From an alpha proteobacterium SCGC AAA028-C07 (GTDB lineage Bacteria; Pseudomonadota; Alphaproteobacteria; Pelagibacterales; Pelagibacteraceae), in NCBI GenBank assembly GCA_000419465.1, contig ATTB01000003.1, positions 24,241 through 88,240 on the forward strand: a stretch of 64,000 nt of DNA. The letters run 5' to 3'. The position numbers and the translations under genes were made by a program. Positions 8,950 through 17,220 of this stretch are shown here, piece by piece. A model generated the notes under the pieces. It made no database searches. It was given only the letters and a program-made list of their open reading frames with translations, and was not told the DNA's origin. Position 1 is the first letter of the stretch, and each line of letters starts with the position of its first letter.

Positions 8950-10334
8950 TTAAACTCTTTTTGATATTTTTTTATCATTTTATTAACATTAAACGGTGAT
9001 GTTCCGCCATAAGATTTTTTTGAATTAACTGAATTTTTCAAATCAAACATTTTTAAAACATCTTTTTCTACGCTTTTTTCAACTTTTTTTATCGTTAAAA
9101 AATCTAACTCATCAAGTGTTTGATTATTTTTTTCAGCTATATTTACAAGAGTTGCAGATTTTTTATGCGCTTCTCTAAATGACATTCCTTTTTTTACTAA
9201 ATAATCAGCAAAATCTGTTGCAGTAGTAAAACCTAATTTTGCAGCAGCCAGCATTTTAATTTTATTTGGCTTCATTCCATCCACTAGTTCTGTAGCAAGT
9301 TGGATGTTTAATAAAAGAGTATCGTATGAATCGAATACACTCTCCTTGTCTTCTTGCATGTCCTTAAAGTAGGCAAGTGGTAAGCCTTTCATGGTAGTTA
9401 ACATAGAAGTTAATTGTCCAAATATTCTTCCAGTTTTACCTCTTATTAGTTCTGCAGAATCCGGATTCTTTTTTTGAGGCATGATTGAAGATCCCGTTAA
9501 CAAACTATCTTCGAGAGTGATCAAATTTACAAGGTCCGAATTCCAAATAATAATTTCTTCAGCAAGTCTTGAAAGATGTACTGAGCACAAAGAGGCTATA
9601 AATAAGAATTCAATAGCAAAATCTCTGTCAGAAACTGAATCAATAGAATTGTCAGTAGGTTTTTTAAATCCAAGTTTTTTTGAAGTAAAGTGTCTATCAA
9701 TATTGTATGAGGTTCCAGCAAGAGCCGCAGAACCTAATGGATTTTCATTAATATTTTCTAAGAAATTTTTAATTCTTTTTTTATCTCTTTTGAACATTTC
9801 TACGTACGCCAATAAATAATGTGAAAACAGCACCGGCTGAGCATTTTTAAGATGCGTAAATCCAGGCATAATTACATCAATATTTTTTTTAGCTTTATTT
9901 AAAAAACTGTTGATGAGTATAGTTAAATTTTTATCAATAATGTTTGCAGATTTTTTTACCCAAAGTTTAAAATCTGTTACCACCTGATCATTTCTCGATC
10001 TTGCTGTATGAAGAAATCCAGCGTGATCTCCTATAATCTCAAATAATCTTTTTTCAATATTAAGATGAATGTCTTCATATTCTTTTTTAAATTCAAATTT
10101 ATTTTTTTGTATTTCTATTTTAATTTTTTTTAATCCAGAAATAATTTTTTTGGCAGATTCACTATTAATAATTTTCTGCTTCGATAACATTTCGCAATGA
10201 GCAATAGATGCGTCAATATCTTCATTGAAAAGTCTTTTATCTATATCGATCGAAGAATTAATCGATTGCAAAAGTTTTGATGTAGGCTTTTTAACTCTTG
10301 TGCCCCACACTTTATTTTTATTTCCTTTAGTCAT
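8946..10334 (-). CDS. argH: Argininosuccinate lyase
   Basis: Splits argininosuccinate into arginine and fumarate, the last step of arginine synthesis. The fumarase/aspartase superfamily signature GSSIMPQKKNPDSAE lies near residues 281-295, and HTARSRNDQV, which contacts substrate, near 108. At 462 residues it is full length. argB, argD and argF are elsewhere in the window. It is first in the unit argH - LptM-like lipoprotein - lysA - plsC. Confidence 0.96.
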   Translation of the reverse strand: MTKGNKNKVWGTRVKKPTSKLLQSINSSIDIDKRLFNEDIDASIAHCEMLSKQKIINSESAKKIISGLKKIKIEIQKNKFEFKKEYEDIHLNIEKRLFEIIGDHAGFLHTARSRNDQVVTDFKLWVKKSANIIDKNLTILINSFLNKAKKNIDVIMPGFTHLKNAQPVLFSHYLLAYVEMFKRDKKRIKNFLENINENPLGSAALAGTSYNIDRHFTSKKLGFKKPTDNSIDSVSDRDFAIEFLFIASLCSVHLSRLAEEIIIWNSDLVNLITLEDSLLTGSSIMPQKKNPDSAELIRGKTGRIFGQLTSMLTTMKGLPLAYFKDMQEDKESVFDSYDTLLLNIQLATELVDGMKPNKIKMLAAAKLGFTTATDFADYLVKKGMSFREAHKKSATLVNIAEKNNQTLDELDFLTIKKVEKSVEKDVLKMFDLKNSVNSKKSYGGTSPFNVNKMIKKYQKEFK

Positions 10335-10361
10335 ATTTTTAATAATATATAAAACTAAACT

Positions 10362-10907
10362 ATGTTTTTTTTACGTAATTCTTTTAAATTTTTAGTTTAT
10401 TTAACTAGTTTATTATTATTTATTACTAATCACTCTTTATCACAACCCATTAAAGATCTTCCCTTCAAGAACATAGTTGTGCATGAGGTGCCAAAAGAAA
10501 TTATTGGTGAAGAATTTATAGATTTCTCTGGTAAAAAATTAAAGTTTAATAAATTTGATCATCCAATAAATTTAATTAATTTTTGGTCTACCTGGTGCGT
10601 ACCTTGTAAAGAAGAAATGCCCTCCATTGATAAATTGGTTGATCTTGTGGGCAAAGATAAAATAAAAATATTTGCTATTAACCTTGAAAAAATAAATAAG
10701 AAAAAAACTGATAAATTTTTTACTGATTTAAAAATTAAGAATTTTTCTACTTATTATGATCCAGAGTACGTTTTGGCTAACAAAATTGGATTGAGAGGCT
10801 TGCCAACAACTCTAATTGTCGATCGTAACGGTAAAGAAATAGCAAGAGTTATAGGCTCCATTAATTTTGCAGATGAAAAATTTATTATTTGGCTAAAAAA
10901 TCTTTAG
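10362..10907 (+). CDS. TlpA-type thiol-disulfide oxidoreductase
   Basis: Periplasmic, membrane-anchored thioredoxin-fold protein. Residues about 7-27 form a signal anchor. The redox motif WCVPC is at 78-82 in FWSTWCVPCKEEMPS, and the cis-proline is in GLRGLPTTLIVD. TlpA-family proteins reduce cysteines of cytochrome c, CuA assembly factors or other exported proteins. It has 181 residues and lies divergent from argH, a common alphaproteobacterial position. The partner cannot be named from sequence. Confidence 0.85.
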   Translation: MFFLRNSFKFLVYLTSLLLFITNHSLSQPIKDLPFKNIVVHEVPKEIIGEEFIDFSGKKLKFNKFDHPINLINFWSTWCVPCKEEMPSIDKLVDLVGKDKIKIFAINLEKINKKKTDKFFTDLKIKNFSTYYDPEYVLANKIGLRGLPTTLIVDRNGKEIARVIGSINFADEKFIIWLKNL

Positions 10908-10909
10908 GC

Positions 10910-11110
10910 TTATTTTTTATGAAAATAAAACAAAGTCATTAAAACAACTATAGCAATAAATTGAGCAACAACTCTTAACTGCATTAGTTTGTTACTTTTT
11001 CTTTTATCATCAATATTGCTTCCAAGAAAAAATGACTTTAATCCCCGGATAAGAATTACGGTAACAACGATCAATGCAACTATTGCAATAATTCTACTTA
11101 AATCTGACAT
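10910..11110 (-). CDS. Small twin-transmembrane protein (HIG1-like)
   Basis: 66 residues with two hydrophobic segments, about 7-25 and 47-63, joined by a basic loop (KSNKLMQLRVVAQ) and ending in HKK. This matches the twin-transmembrane, HIG1-like proteins frequent in alphaproteobacteria; HIG1 proteins elsewhere associate with respiratory complexes. It is convergent with the TlpA gene, 2 nt apart. The function is uncertain. Confidence 0.65.
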   Translation of the reverse strand: MSDLSRIIAIVALIVVTVILIRGLKSFFLGSNIDDKRKSNKLMQLRVVAQFIAIVVLMTLFYFHKK

Positions 11111-11160
11111 TGAGAAATAATTATCATAAAATGATTAAAATTATATAAAATAAAATACTA

Positions 11161-11826
11161 ATGAAATTAATCGAAGAAAATATATTTTTAAAGGCAACCT
11201 CTTTGCCGCAAACTTCCTCTAAGGCAAATTATTTAATAGTATTTTGTCATGGATATGGTGCTGATGGAAAAGATTTAATAAATATTGGAAATTATTGGCA
11301 AAGATTTTTGCCAGATTTTTATTTTACCTCACCTAATGCACCAAATATTTGTTCAGTAAACCCTGGTGGATTTGAATGGTTTGATCTTATGAGTCATGAC
11401 GTTAAAAAAATTAATTTAGAATTACAAAATTCAATATTAAAATTAACAGAGTTTATTGATGCAAAACTCAAAGAATTAAATTTGGACTATTCAAAGTTAT
11501 TCTTAGTAGGCTTTAGCCAAGGAACGATGATGTCTATACACTATGCGTTAACAATCTCTAATAAGGTTGCAGGGGTAGTTGGTTATTCAGGAAAGATCTA
11601 TGATCCCATCTTTTTAGAGCAAAATATTAAATCCAAACCTTCGATTTTTTTAATGCACGGAGATGATGATAATATTGTTCCGTTAGAAGAAATGATGGAG
11701 GCAAAAAATTTTTTATTACAAAATAAATTTAATTTAAAAACTAAAATTTTTAAAGGTTGTGGTCATTCTATTCCTGTAGAAGGATTAAGTTTAGGTCTAG
11801 AATTTATTAACATCAATAAAAAATAA
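11161..11826 (+). CDS. Alpha/beta hydrolase, phospholipase/carboxylesterase family
   Basis: 221 residues of the YpfH/EstB family. Nucleophile elbow GFSQG (117-121, Ser119), the acid within HGDDDNIVP, and the histidine in GCGHSIP complete the triad; the oxyanion motif is FCHGYGADG near 28-36. It lacks a signal peptide, so it is cytoplasmic. Family members hydrolyse short acyl esters or act as lysophospholipases or acyl-thioesterases; the true substrate is unknown. Confidence 0.82.
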   Translation: MKLIEENIFLKATSLPQTSSKANYLIVFCHGYGADGKDLINIGNYWQRFLPDFYFTSPNAPNICSVNPGGFEWFDLMSHDVKKINLELQNSILKLTEFIDAKLKELNLDYSKLFLVGFSQGTMMSIHYALTISNKVAGVVGYSGKIYDPIFLEQNIKSKPSIFLMHGDDDNIVPLEEMMEAKNFLLQNKFNLKTKIFKGCGHSIPVEGLSLGLEFININKK

Positions 11827-11870
11827 ATATTTTGATTATAAATAAAACTGATATATCAATTATATATTAA

Positions 11871-12440
11871 ATGATTATTACAGAATCTAATTCAGTGCCG
11901 TTGGATAAATGTCCAGCTCTTGTATTGAATGCAGATTATAGACCTTTGAGTTATTACCCTTTGTCCTTGTGGTGTTGGCAAGATGCCGTTCGTGATGTTT
12001 TTTTAGATAGAGTGACGATAGTTTCAGAATATGATCGAGAAATTAGAAGTCCCTCTTTTTCTATGAGATTACCAAGCGTAATATCATTAAAGAAATACAT
12101 AAAACCTTCGGAGTTTCCAAATTTTACAAGATTTAATGTTTTTTTAAGAGATAGATTTTCTTGTCAGTATTGTGGAGATCATAAAAATTTAACTTTTGAT
12201 CATGTAATACCAAGATCTAGAGGGGGAATTACTTGCTGGGAGAATGTAGTATCTGCTTGTTGCACGTGTAACGTAAGAAAGGGTGGCAAACTCCCCCATG
12301 TTAGTGGAATGATTCCAAAAACAAAACCATCTCGACCAACGGTAGAAGAATTGCATGACAATGGAAAATTTTTTCCACCAAATTTTTTACATCAGAGCTG
12401 GTTAGATTATTTATATTGGGATGTTAAGCTTGAAAGCTAA
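11871..12440 (+). CDS. HNH endonuclease family protein
   Basis: 189 residues with a C-terminal HNH nuclease fold. Zinc cysteines are FSCQYC (C98, C101) and CCTC (C130/C133), with catalytic DHVIPRSRGG (H111) and conserved N125 and N134. The N-terminal ~85 residues are the conserved module seen in a widespread bacterial housekeeping HNH protein, with LNADYRPLSYYPLSLW. Nothing around it suggests an intron, phage or restriction system. It is convergent with coq7, overlapping by 4 nt. The cellular role is not established. Confidence 0.85.
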   Translation: MIITESNSVPLDKCPALVLNADYRPLSYYPLSLWCWQDAVRDVFLDRVTIVSEYDREIRSPSFSMRLPSVISLKKYIKPSEFPNFTRFNVFLRDRFSCQYCGDHKNLTFDHVIPRSRGGITCWENVVSACCTCNVRKGGKLPHVSGMIPKTKPSRPTVEELHDNGKFFPPNFLHQSWLDYLYWDVKLES

Positions 12441-12976
12441 TATTTTTTCGAAATAGCTATAGCTAATTTAGAACTATTTTTTATTACGATATCTAAAATA
12501 GAATATAAGCCATCATTTTTAGCCCCTAAACTTTCAGCGGTATTTTTATGTTCAAGTTCCTCTTCTCTGAATTTAATAAATTTTTCTTTTAATTCTTTTT
12601 CTTCTTTATAGTCTTTAGATAAAATATCTATCTGCTCTCCATAATGACCGCCAATAATCTCTTCAACAGCAGAGGTGCATAAAGCTGTAGCTTTTTTCCC
12701 AAGCAATGCCGTACCAAAACCAAGAGCTGTGCCGAGAACATCCCATAAGGGAAGCAAAACTGTGGGCCTAACTTTTCTTTCAATAATTTGGTTTTCAAAA
12801 AATTCTAAATGTTCTAATTCGTGATCACGCATATCCTTAATAGTATTTTGCAATTCTGGGTCTTTATTAAAAAGTTGAAGAGCCTTTAATTGTCCCTCAT
12901 ATATTTTTATAGCACCACGTTCACCCGCGTGGTTGACTCTGATCATTTCAGCTATTTGCTCGTTTTTTTTGTCCAT
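12437..12976 (-). CDS. coq7: Demethoxyubiquinone hydroxylase Coq7
   Basis: Di-iron monooxygenase that adds a late hydroxyl group to the ubiquinone ring. The four-helix ferritin-like fold carries ligands in ERGAIKIYEGQ, DHELEHLEFFE, EEIIGGHYGEQ and EEELEHKN, i.e. two internal repeats each with an E-x-x-H motif. At 179 residues it is the short bacterial form. Its start lies inside the end of dsbB (25-nt overlap), so translation is probably coupled. It implies aerobic respiration with ubiquinone. Confidence 0.94.
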   Translation of the reverse strand: MDKKNEQIAEMIRVNHAGERGAIKIYEGQLKALQLFNKDPELQNTIKDMRDHELEHLEFFENQIIERKVRPTVLLPLWDVLGTALGFGTALLGKKATALCTSAVEEIIGGHYGEQIDILSKDYKEEKELKEKFIKFREEELEHKNTAESLGAKNDGLYSILDIVIKNSSKLAIAISKKY

Positions 12977-13437
12977 GAGAATATTTTATAATATAAAACT
13001 GTAAGAATTAAAGACATAAGCATATTAATTGAAGCTAAAGATAAACCAAATAATTTAAAGTCCACTTCTTTACACGATGGGGCTAATTTACTTTGCAGTT
13101 CCTTTAAAAGAATATCTTTAGACATATTTTTACTAATTTCTGTTTTGCAGCTAGATAATTCATTAATCAATCCATATTCAATTCCTACGTGGTATCCAGC
13201 AAGAAAGAAACTTACTGTGGATGTCAAAGTTATTAAAATCATTAATTGGTTTTTCCAATTATTCTTTAAAAAAAATAAAGCAGACAGTAATAAAATTAAA
13301 TAATAGGGGTAGCGTTGATAAATACAAAGAGCGCAAGGTTGAACTTTTAAAATATGTTCAATAATTAATGCTGAGGAAATAATAAAAAGATTGATTACAA
13401 AAATATATATAAAAAATTTATAAATTGTATTTTTCAA
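12952..13437 (-). CDS. dsbB: DsbB-family disulfide oxidoreductase
   Basis: Inner-membrane protein that reoxidises DsbA and passes electrons to quinone. 161 residues with four hydrophobic segments; the first redox pair is CALC at 35-38 and the second lies in the periplasmic loop (SSCK and PSCKE near 99 and 125). Apparent start is TTG at 13437, overlapping the upstream stop as TTGA, and no ATG is available nearby. It is followed by coq7 with a 25-nt overlap; both proteins use quinone. Confidence 0.88.
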   Translation of the reverse strand: MKNTIYKFFIYIFVINLFIISSALIIEHILKVQPCALCIYQRYPYYLILLLSALFFLKNNWKNQLMILITLTSTVSFFLAGYHVGIEYGLINELSSCKTEISKNMSKDILLKELQSKLAPSCKEVDFKLFGLSLASINMLMSLILTVLYYKIFSWTKKTSK

Positions 13438-14054
13438 GCAATAAAATATTGTGGAAATTTAACATAAAACAAATACATTCCTGCGATCACAATAGCAAAG
13501 CTTCCAACTACCCACATTACAAAAGTTGAAAACTTTTGATCAATTTGTTTTTGAATCTTAGCCCCATATTTTGAAAATAAATAAGTTAATAAGAAATATC
13601 TAGCTCCTCTCGTAAATAAAGCTGTAGCAGCAAATAAAGGAAAGCTAAAATGAACAAAACCACTGGCAATTGCAAGTAAGTTAAATGGAAGAGGCGTAAA
13701 TCCAGAGATAAATAATATGAAAGCAAAAGTTATCATTGTACTTTTTTTGTAAAAAATAGCTAAGAATTTTTTTGGATCGTCTACACCAGAAAGTTCAAAT
13801 ATGTGTACACCCAATCTATGAAACATAAAACTTCCTATAGCGTAGGCAACAAGAGCTCCTGCAAATGCAGCTATAGTTGCAATCGTGAAAGTTTCAAACC
13901 ATCTCTTTGGTTTAGAAATTGACATTGGAATCACAATTGCATCTGAAGGAAAAGGAAAGAATATATTCTCAAAAAAGCACCAAACAGCCAGGACATACTT
14001 TGCTAATTTGTGTCCCGCTAGCTTTATAAGTTTGTTTAATAAATTTTTTAACAT
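13434..14054 (-). CDS. YqaA/DedA-like membrane protein (copy 1)
   Basis: 206 residues, about four to five membrane segments. Motifs are FFENIFFPFPSDAI near the N-terminus and SGFTPLPFNLLAIASGFVHF in the middle, typical of the YqaA branch of the VTT/SNARE-associated (DedA) superfamily. Several members are lipid scramblases or flippases; this role is an inference. It has a paralogue 320 nt away beyond tRNA-Leu. It overlaps the dsbB start by 4 nt. Confidence 0.8.
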   Translation of the reverse strand: MLKNLLNKLIKLAGHKLAKYVLAVWCFFENIFFPFPSDAIVIPMSISKPKRWFETFTIATIAAFAGALVAYAIGSFMFHRLGVHIFELSGVDDPKKFLAIFYKKSTMITFAFILFISGFTPLPFNLLAIASGFVHFSFPLFAATALFTRGARYFLLTYLFSKYGAKIQKQIDQKFSTFVMWVVGSFAIVIAGMYLFYVKFPQYFIA

Positions 14055-14092
14055 TAACTTGTCATGTATATTTGAATTTATATAATTAAAAA

Positions 14093-14278
14093 ATGAAATT
14101 AAAATTTGATATTAAACAATTTGCAATATCTTTAGTGATTTCGCCAGTAGTTTTTTATTTGGTAATTGCTATCGCAAAGCTTTTTGGAGCATCCTATAGG
14201 ATCAATCATGGAGAATCTTTTATTATCTGGTTGCTTCTTGCGATTTTAATAAAAATTAGTTTTATTAATAAGAAATAA
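14093..14278 (+). CDS. Small membrane protein, unknown
   Basis: 61 residues, with hydrophobic segments about 10-29 and 41-56 separated by GASYRINHGES. I do not recognise it. It lies alone on the plus strand between two YqaA-like genes on the minus strand, and it ends 10 nt before tRNA-Leu. Clean start and stop and good membrane-protein character make it likely real. Confidence 0.6.
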   Translation: MKLKFDIKQFAISLVISPVVFYLVIAIAKLFGASYRINHGESFIIWLLLAILIKISFINKK

Positions 14279-14288
14279 AATATCACTT

Positions 14289-14374
14289 GCGGAAGTGATG
14301 GAACGGTAGACATGATAGACTCAAAATCTATTGCTCGCAAGAGTGTGAGGGTTCAAATCCCTCCTTCCGCACCA
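14289..14374 (+). tRNA. tRNA-Leu (anticodon CAA)
   Basis: 86 nt including an encoded CCA. Acceptor GCGGAAG (14289-14295) pairs with CTTCCGC (14364-14370). The anticodon stem ATAGA/TCTAT encloses loop CTCAAAA, giving CAA for UUG codons. The long variable arm (TGCTCGCAAGAGTG) marks a class II tRNA. Confidence 0.96.
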
Positions 14375-14375
14375 A

Positions 14376-14957
14376 TTAAAAAAAATATTTTACTATAAAA
14401 AATATTATTAATAATAAGACCACACTTACTATCGACAAGATATTTAAATATTTTTCTATAAAGTTTTTTATACCTTCCCCATACTTCCATATTAAATAGC
14501 TTATTGCTAAAAACCGAATAGATCTTGATATGAAGCTACCAACAATAAATATCCAGAAATTAAACTGAACAAAACCACTACCAATAGTTAACAGTTTGTA
14601 AGGAAGAGGAGTGAATGCATAAAAAAATACAATCCAAAACTCCATTTCTTTTGTAATTGAATTTGTGAATGTAATAAAGGATTCTTGATATCCATATAAA
14701 CTTATAACTTTTGCCCCAATAGCATCGTAAAAAAAATATCCCAAATAATATCCCAAGGCACCACCAAGCACTGAAAATACAGTTACAAAAAAACCAATAG
14801 CCATTGCTCTGTGTCTTTTAACTAATTGGACGGGGATCATTAAAAAAACAATTGGAATTGGAAAAACGCTACTTTCAATAAAGCTTATAAAATATAAAAA
14901 TTTTTCAGATTGTTTTTTAGAGCAGATGGATAAAATTTTATTATATAAAGATCTCAT
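14376..14957 (-). CDS. YqaA/DedA-like membrane protein (copy 2)
   Basis: 193 residues with about five membrane segments. It shares with copy 1 the ordered motifs FIESSVFPIP and YAFTPLPYKLLTIGSGFVQF and a following conserved arginine pair (SRSIRF). It has diverged strongly elsewhere, so the pair is an old duplication. Its stop lies one base after the CCA of tRNA-Leu on the other strand. Lipid transport is a family-level guess. Confidence 0.8.
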   Translation of the reverse strand: MRSLYNKILSICSKKQSEKFLYFISFIESSVFPIPIVFLMIPVQLVKRHRAMAIGFFVTVFSVLGGALGYYLGYFFYDAIGAKVISLYGYQESFITFTNSITKEMEFWIVFFYAFTPLPYKLLTIGSGFVQFNFWIFIVGSFISRSIRFLAISYLIWKYGEGIKNFIEKYLNILSIVSVVLLLIIFFIVKYFF

Positions 14958-15044
14958 TTAAAAAAGCTTATATATTTTATTTTATTATTAGCATCTTAAA
15001 TAACTATTGTAGAATAAATAGATTAAAAAAGTAAAATAATAGTT

Positions 15045-16778
15045 ATGCAAGTTTCATCTTTTAATAGTTTAAATGAAATATTTTTTTTACAATGTGAAAA
15101 ATATCAAAAAGAAGATCATTTATTCTTTAATAATTTAAATTTAAAAAAATTTCAGACATACACTTGGCTTGATACTAGTCATAATGTTTTAAAACTTGCA
15201 AAATTTTTAAATGAAAAAAATATTACCAAGGGAGATAGAGTATTATTAGTTTCGGAGAATAGACCGGAATGGTTAATTGCAGATCTTGCAATATTGTTAA
15301 ATTCAGCAATTACCGTTCCAAATTACACAACATACACTGTAAATGATTTCGCATTTACAATTAATGACTGCAAGCCTTCAGGATTAATTGTCTCAAGCAC
15401 TCTGTTGTTAAAGAATATTTTATTAGCAGCAAAAAAAATAAATTATAATTTTAACTTTATAATTCTTTTAAATCAAACAAACGACGTTGTTGCAGAAAGT
15501 GTTATTAATTTTTCTACTATTATAGAAAAAAAAATTGACATTGAAGAAACAAAAATTTTTTTTAAAAAGATAAGTAAAAGTTTAACAAGAAAAGATCCCG
15601 CTTGTATTATTTATACATCAGGCACACAAGGAACACCAAAGGGTGTCGTATTATCACATGGTGGCATATTAAAAAATTGCGAAGGTGCTTTAGAATTTTT
15701 ATATTTTATTAAAGAACAACAAAATACTTTTCTTACTTGGTTGCCACTGTCTCATTCTTACGAACATACAGTTCAATTTGTTCAGTTAAGCCTAGGTGCA
15801 AAAATATTCTACTCTGAAAGTTTAGATAAATTATTAACAAATTTAAAAATTGCAAAACCAACTATTATGACTGCAGTGCCAAGATTTTACACAAATCTCG
15901 TTAATAAAATTAAAATTAATTTACAAAATCAGAGCAGTTTAAAAAAAATCATTTTTAATAAAACATTAGAACTCGGTGAAAAAAAAGCATTATTTAAAGA
16001 AATGAGTTTTTTTGAAAAATTTATTAATTTTATATTAGATATAATTGTTAGAAAAAAAATTAAAAATCAATTTGGTGGAAAAATAAAAGCATTTATATCT
16101 GGAGGGGGACCGTTGGATTATAATGTTGGGATATTTTTAAATTCTTTAGGTTTGCCAACATTGCAAGGTTATGGACTAACCGAGGCTTCGCCGGTTGTTA
16201 GCTGTAACTCAATTGATAAAATTAAAATAGAAACTGTTGGAAAAATTTTTAAAGATGTGGAAGTTAAAATAGCCAACGACGGAGAGATTTTAGTTAAAGG
16301 GGAGAATGTTATGCTTGGATATTGGAATAATAAAAATGAGACTGAAAAAATCTTAAGAGATAATTGGTTATATACAGGGGACATAGGAGAAATTGACCAA
16401 GAAGGATATTTAAAAATCACTGATAGAAAAAAAGATATTATTGTGAATGCTGGCGGAGACAACATTGCTCCAAGTAAAATAGAAAATTTATTAGCAAATT
16501 ATCCAGAAATTATTCAAAGCTATATTTATGGAGATAAAAAGAATTATTTAGTCGCTTTAATTGTCGTTGGAAAAGAGCTTGAAGATAGAAAAAATAAAAT
16601 ACAGTTTATTATTGATAAAGTTAATAATGATTTAAGCATTATTGAAAAAATTAAAAAATTTATAATTATTGACGATCCATTTACTATTGAGAATGAAATG
16701 TTGACTCCGACAATGAAAATACGGAGACATCAAGTAAAAAAAGCTTTTGGAGATCAATTTGAAAAGCTTTATTTTTAA
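15045..16778 (+). CDS. Long-chain acyl-CoA synthetase (AMP-forming)
   Basis: Activates a fatty acid to acyl-AMP and then acyl-CoA. 577 residues of the ANL superfamily: P-loop YTSGTQGTPKG (190-200), with Gln where Thr is usual, WLPLSHSYEHT, GYGLTEASPVV near 374, YTGDIG near 445, and the C-terminal hinge region ITDRKKDIIVNAGGDNIAP. The last motif is the FadD15-type signature. It stands alone and is convergent with tRNA-Arg two bases away. Exact chain length cannot be read from sequence. Confidence 0.9.
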   Translation: MQVSSFNSLNEIFFLQCEKYQKEDHLFFNNLNLKKFQTYTWLDTSHNVLKLAKFLNEKNITKGDRVLLVSENRPEWLIADLAILLNSAITVPNYTTYTVNDFAFTINDCKPSGLIVSSTLLLKNILLAAKKINYNFNFIILLNQTNDVVAESVINFSTIIEKKIDIEETKIFFKKISKSLTRKDPACIIYTSGTQGTPKGVVLSHGGILKNCEGALEFLYFIKEQQNTFLTWLPLSHSYEHTVQFVQLSLGAKIFYSESLDKLLTNLKIAKPTIMTAVPRFYTNLVNKIKINLQNQSSLKKIIFNKTLELGEKKALFKEMSFFEKFINFILDIIVRKKIKNQFGGKIKAFISGGGPLDYNVGIFLNSLGLPTLQGYGLTEASPVVSCNSIDKIKIETVGKIFKDVEVKIANDGEILVKGENVMLGYWNNKNETEKILRDNWLYTGDIGEIDQEGYLKITDRKKDIIVNAGGDNIAPSKIENLLANYPEIIQSYIYGDKKNYLVALIVVGKELEDRKNKIQFIIDKVNNDLSIIEKIKKFIIIDDPFTIENEMLTPTMKIRRHQVKKAFGDQFEKLYF

Positions 16779-16780
16779 TT

Positions 16781-16857
16781 TGGTGCACTCGAGAAGATTC
16801 GAACTTCTGACACCAAGTTTAGGAAACTTGTACTCTATCCAGCTGAGCTACGAGTGC
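16781..16857 (-). tRNA. tRNA-Arg (anticodon CCT)
   Basis: 77 nt on the minus strand including CCA. Acceptor GCACTCG (16857-16851) pairs with CGAGTGC (16791-16785). The anticodon stem CAAGT/ACTTG encloses TTCCTAA, giving CCT, which reads AGG. The T-arm carries GTTCGAATC. Confidence 0.96.
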
Positions 16858-17024
16858 AATTAAGTGAAATATAAATAATATTTATTCAAAAAAAAATATT
16901 AAAAAACTATTGTAAACCAATAAAATTTGAATCAAAAAAAAATTGATTCAATTTTAAAAATTTTGTCCGCAAATAACAATTTGACTTAGTAAACGATATG
17001 TTTTTAAGTATTTATAAATGCGAA

Positions 17025-17045
17025 TCACTTAAATTATTTAAGTGA
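17025..17045. promoter_or_regulatory. Palindrome in the leader of the Lys/Arg-rich peptide gene
   Basis: TCACTTAAA (17025-17033) and TTTAAGTGA (17037-17045) form a perfect 9-bp inverted repeat around TTA, 24 nt before the ATG at 17070. A TTGACT box at 16981-16986 upstream may be a -35 element. The palindrome could be an operator or an RNA hairpin next to the strong ribosome-binding site. The rest of the 212-nt gap 16858-17069 is AT-rich and shows no ORF. Confidence 0.5.
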
Positions 17046-17069
17046 CAATTAACGTAAAGGGAGAAAAAA

Positions 17070-17165
17070 ATGGCTAAAAAAAGAAAAGCAGCTAAAAAAA
17101 CTTCTAAGAAAAGAAAAGCTTCTAGAAGAAAACCAGCTAAGAAAGCAAAAAAAAGAAGAAGATAG
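17070..17165 (+). CDS. Very basic Lys/Arg/Ala-rich 31-residue peptide (histone H1-like)
   Basis: Begins MAKKRKAAKKTSKKRKASRR and continues in the same style; about two thirds of its residues are Lys or Arg, with Ala, Ser, Pro and Thr making up most of the rest. A strong ribosome-binding site, AAAGGGAG at 17056-17063, precedes the ATG, and a strong terminator follows 20 nt after the stop, so it is a real independent transcription unit. The composition resembles C-terminal tails of histone H1 and bacterial Hc1/Hc2 nucleoproteins. DNA or RNA compaction is an inference. Confidence 0.8.
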   Translation: MAKKRKAAKKTSKKRKASRRKPAKKAKKRRR

Positions 17166-17185
17166 TTTTTTGAGTTTTCAAGAAA

Positions 17186-17220
17186 AACGCTCTTCAAATT
17201 TTTTGAAGGGCGTTTTTTTT
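17186..17220. terminator. Bidirectional intrinsic terminator
   Basis: The stem AACGCTCTTCAAA (17186-17198) pairs with TTTGAAGGGCGTT (17202-17214) with one G-T pair and a 3-nt loop, followed by T8 on the plus strand. On the minus strand the same stem is followed by TTTTT. It ends the basic peptide transcript and, from the other side, the carD transcript, whose stop codon touches the T-run. Confidence 0.88.

Noticed and set aside
9481..9819. 112-codon plus-strand ORF inside argH
   Set aside because: Shadow of a conserved enzyme; no ribosome site or recognisable domain.
16858..17069. Possible small RNA gene in this gap
   Set aside because: AT-rich with only one palindrome and no terminator before the peptide gene; better read as promoter and leader.
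17012..17197. Phe/Leu-rich minus-strand ORF across the basic peptide gene
   Set aside because: It is the complement of the Lys/Arg codons of the 31-residue peptide; the plus-strand gene has a strong ribosome site and terminator.
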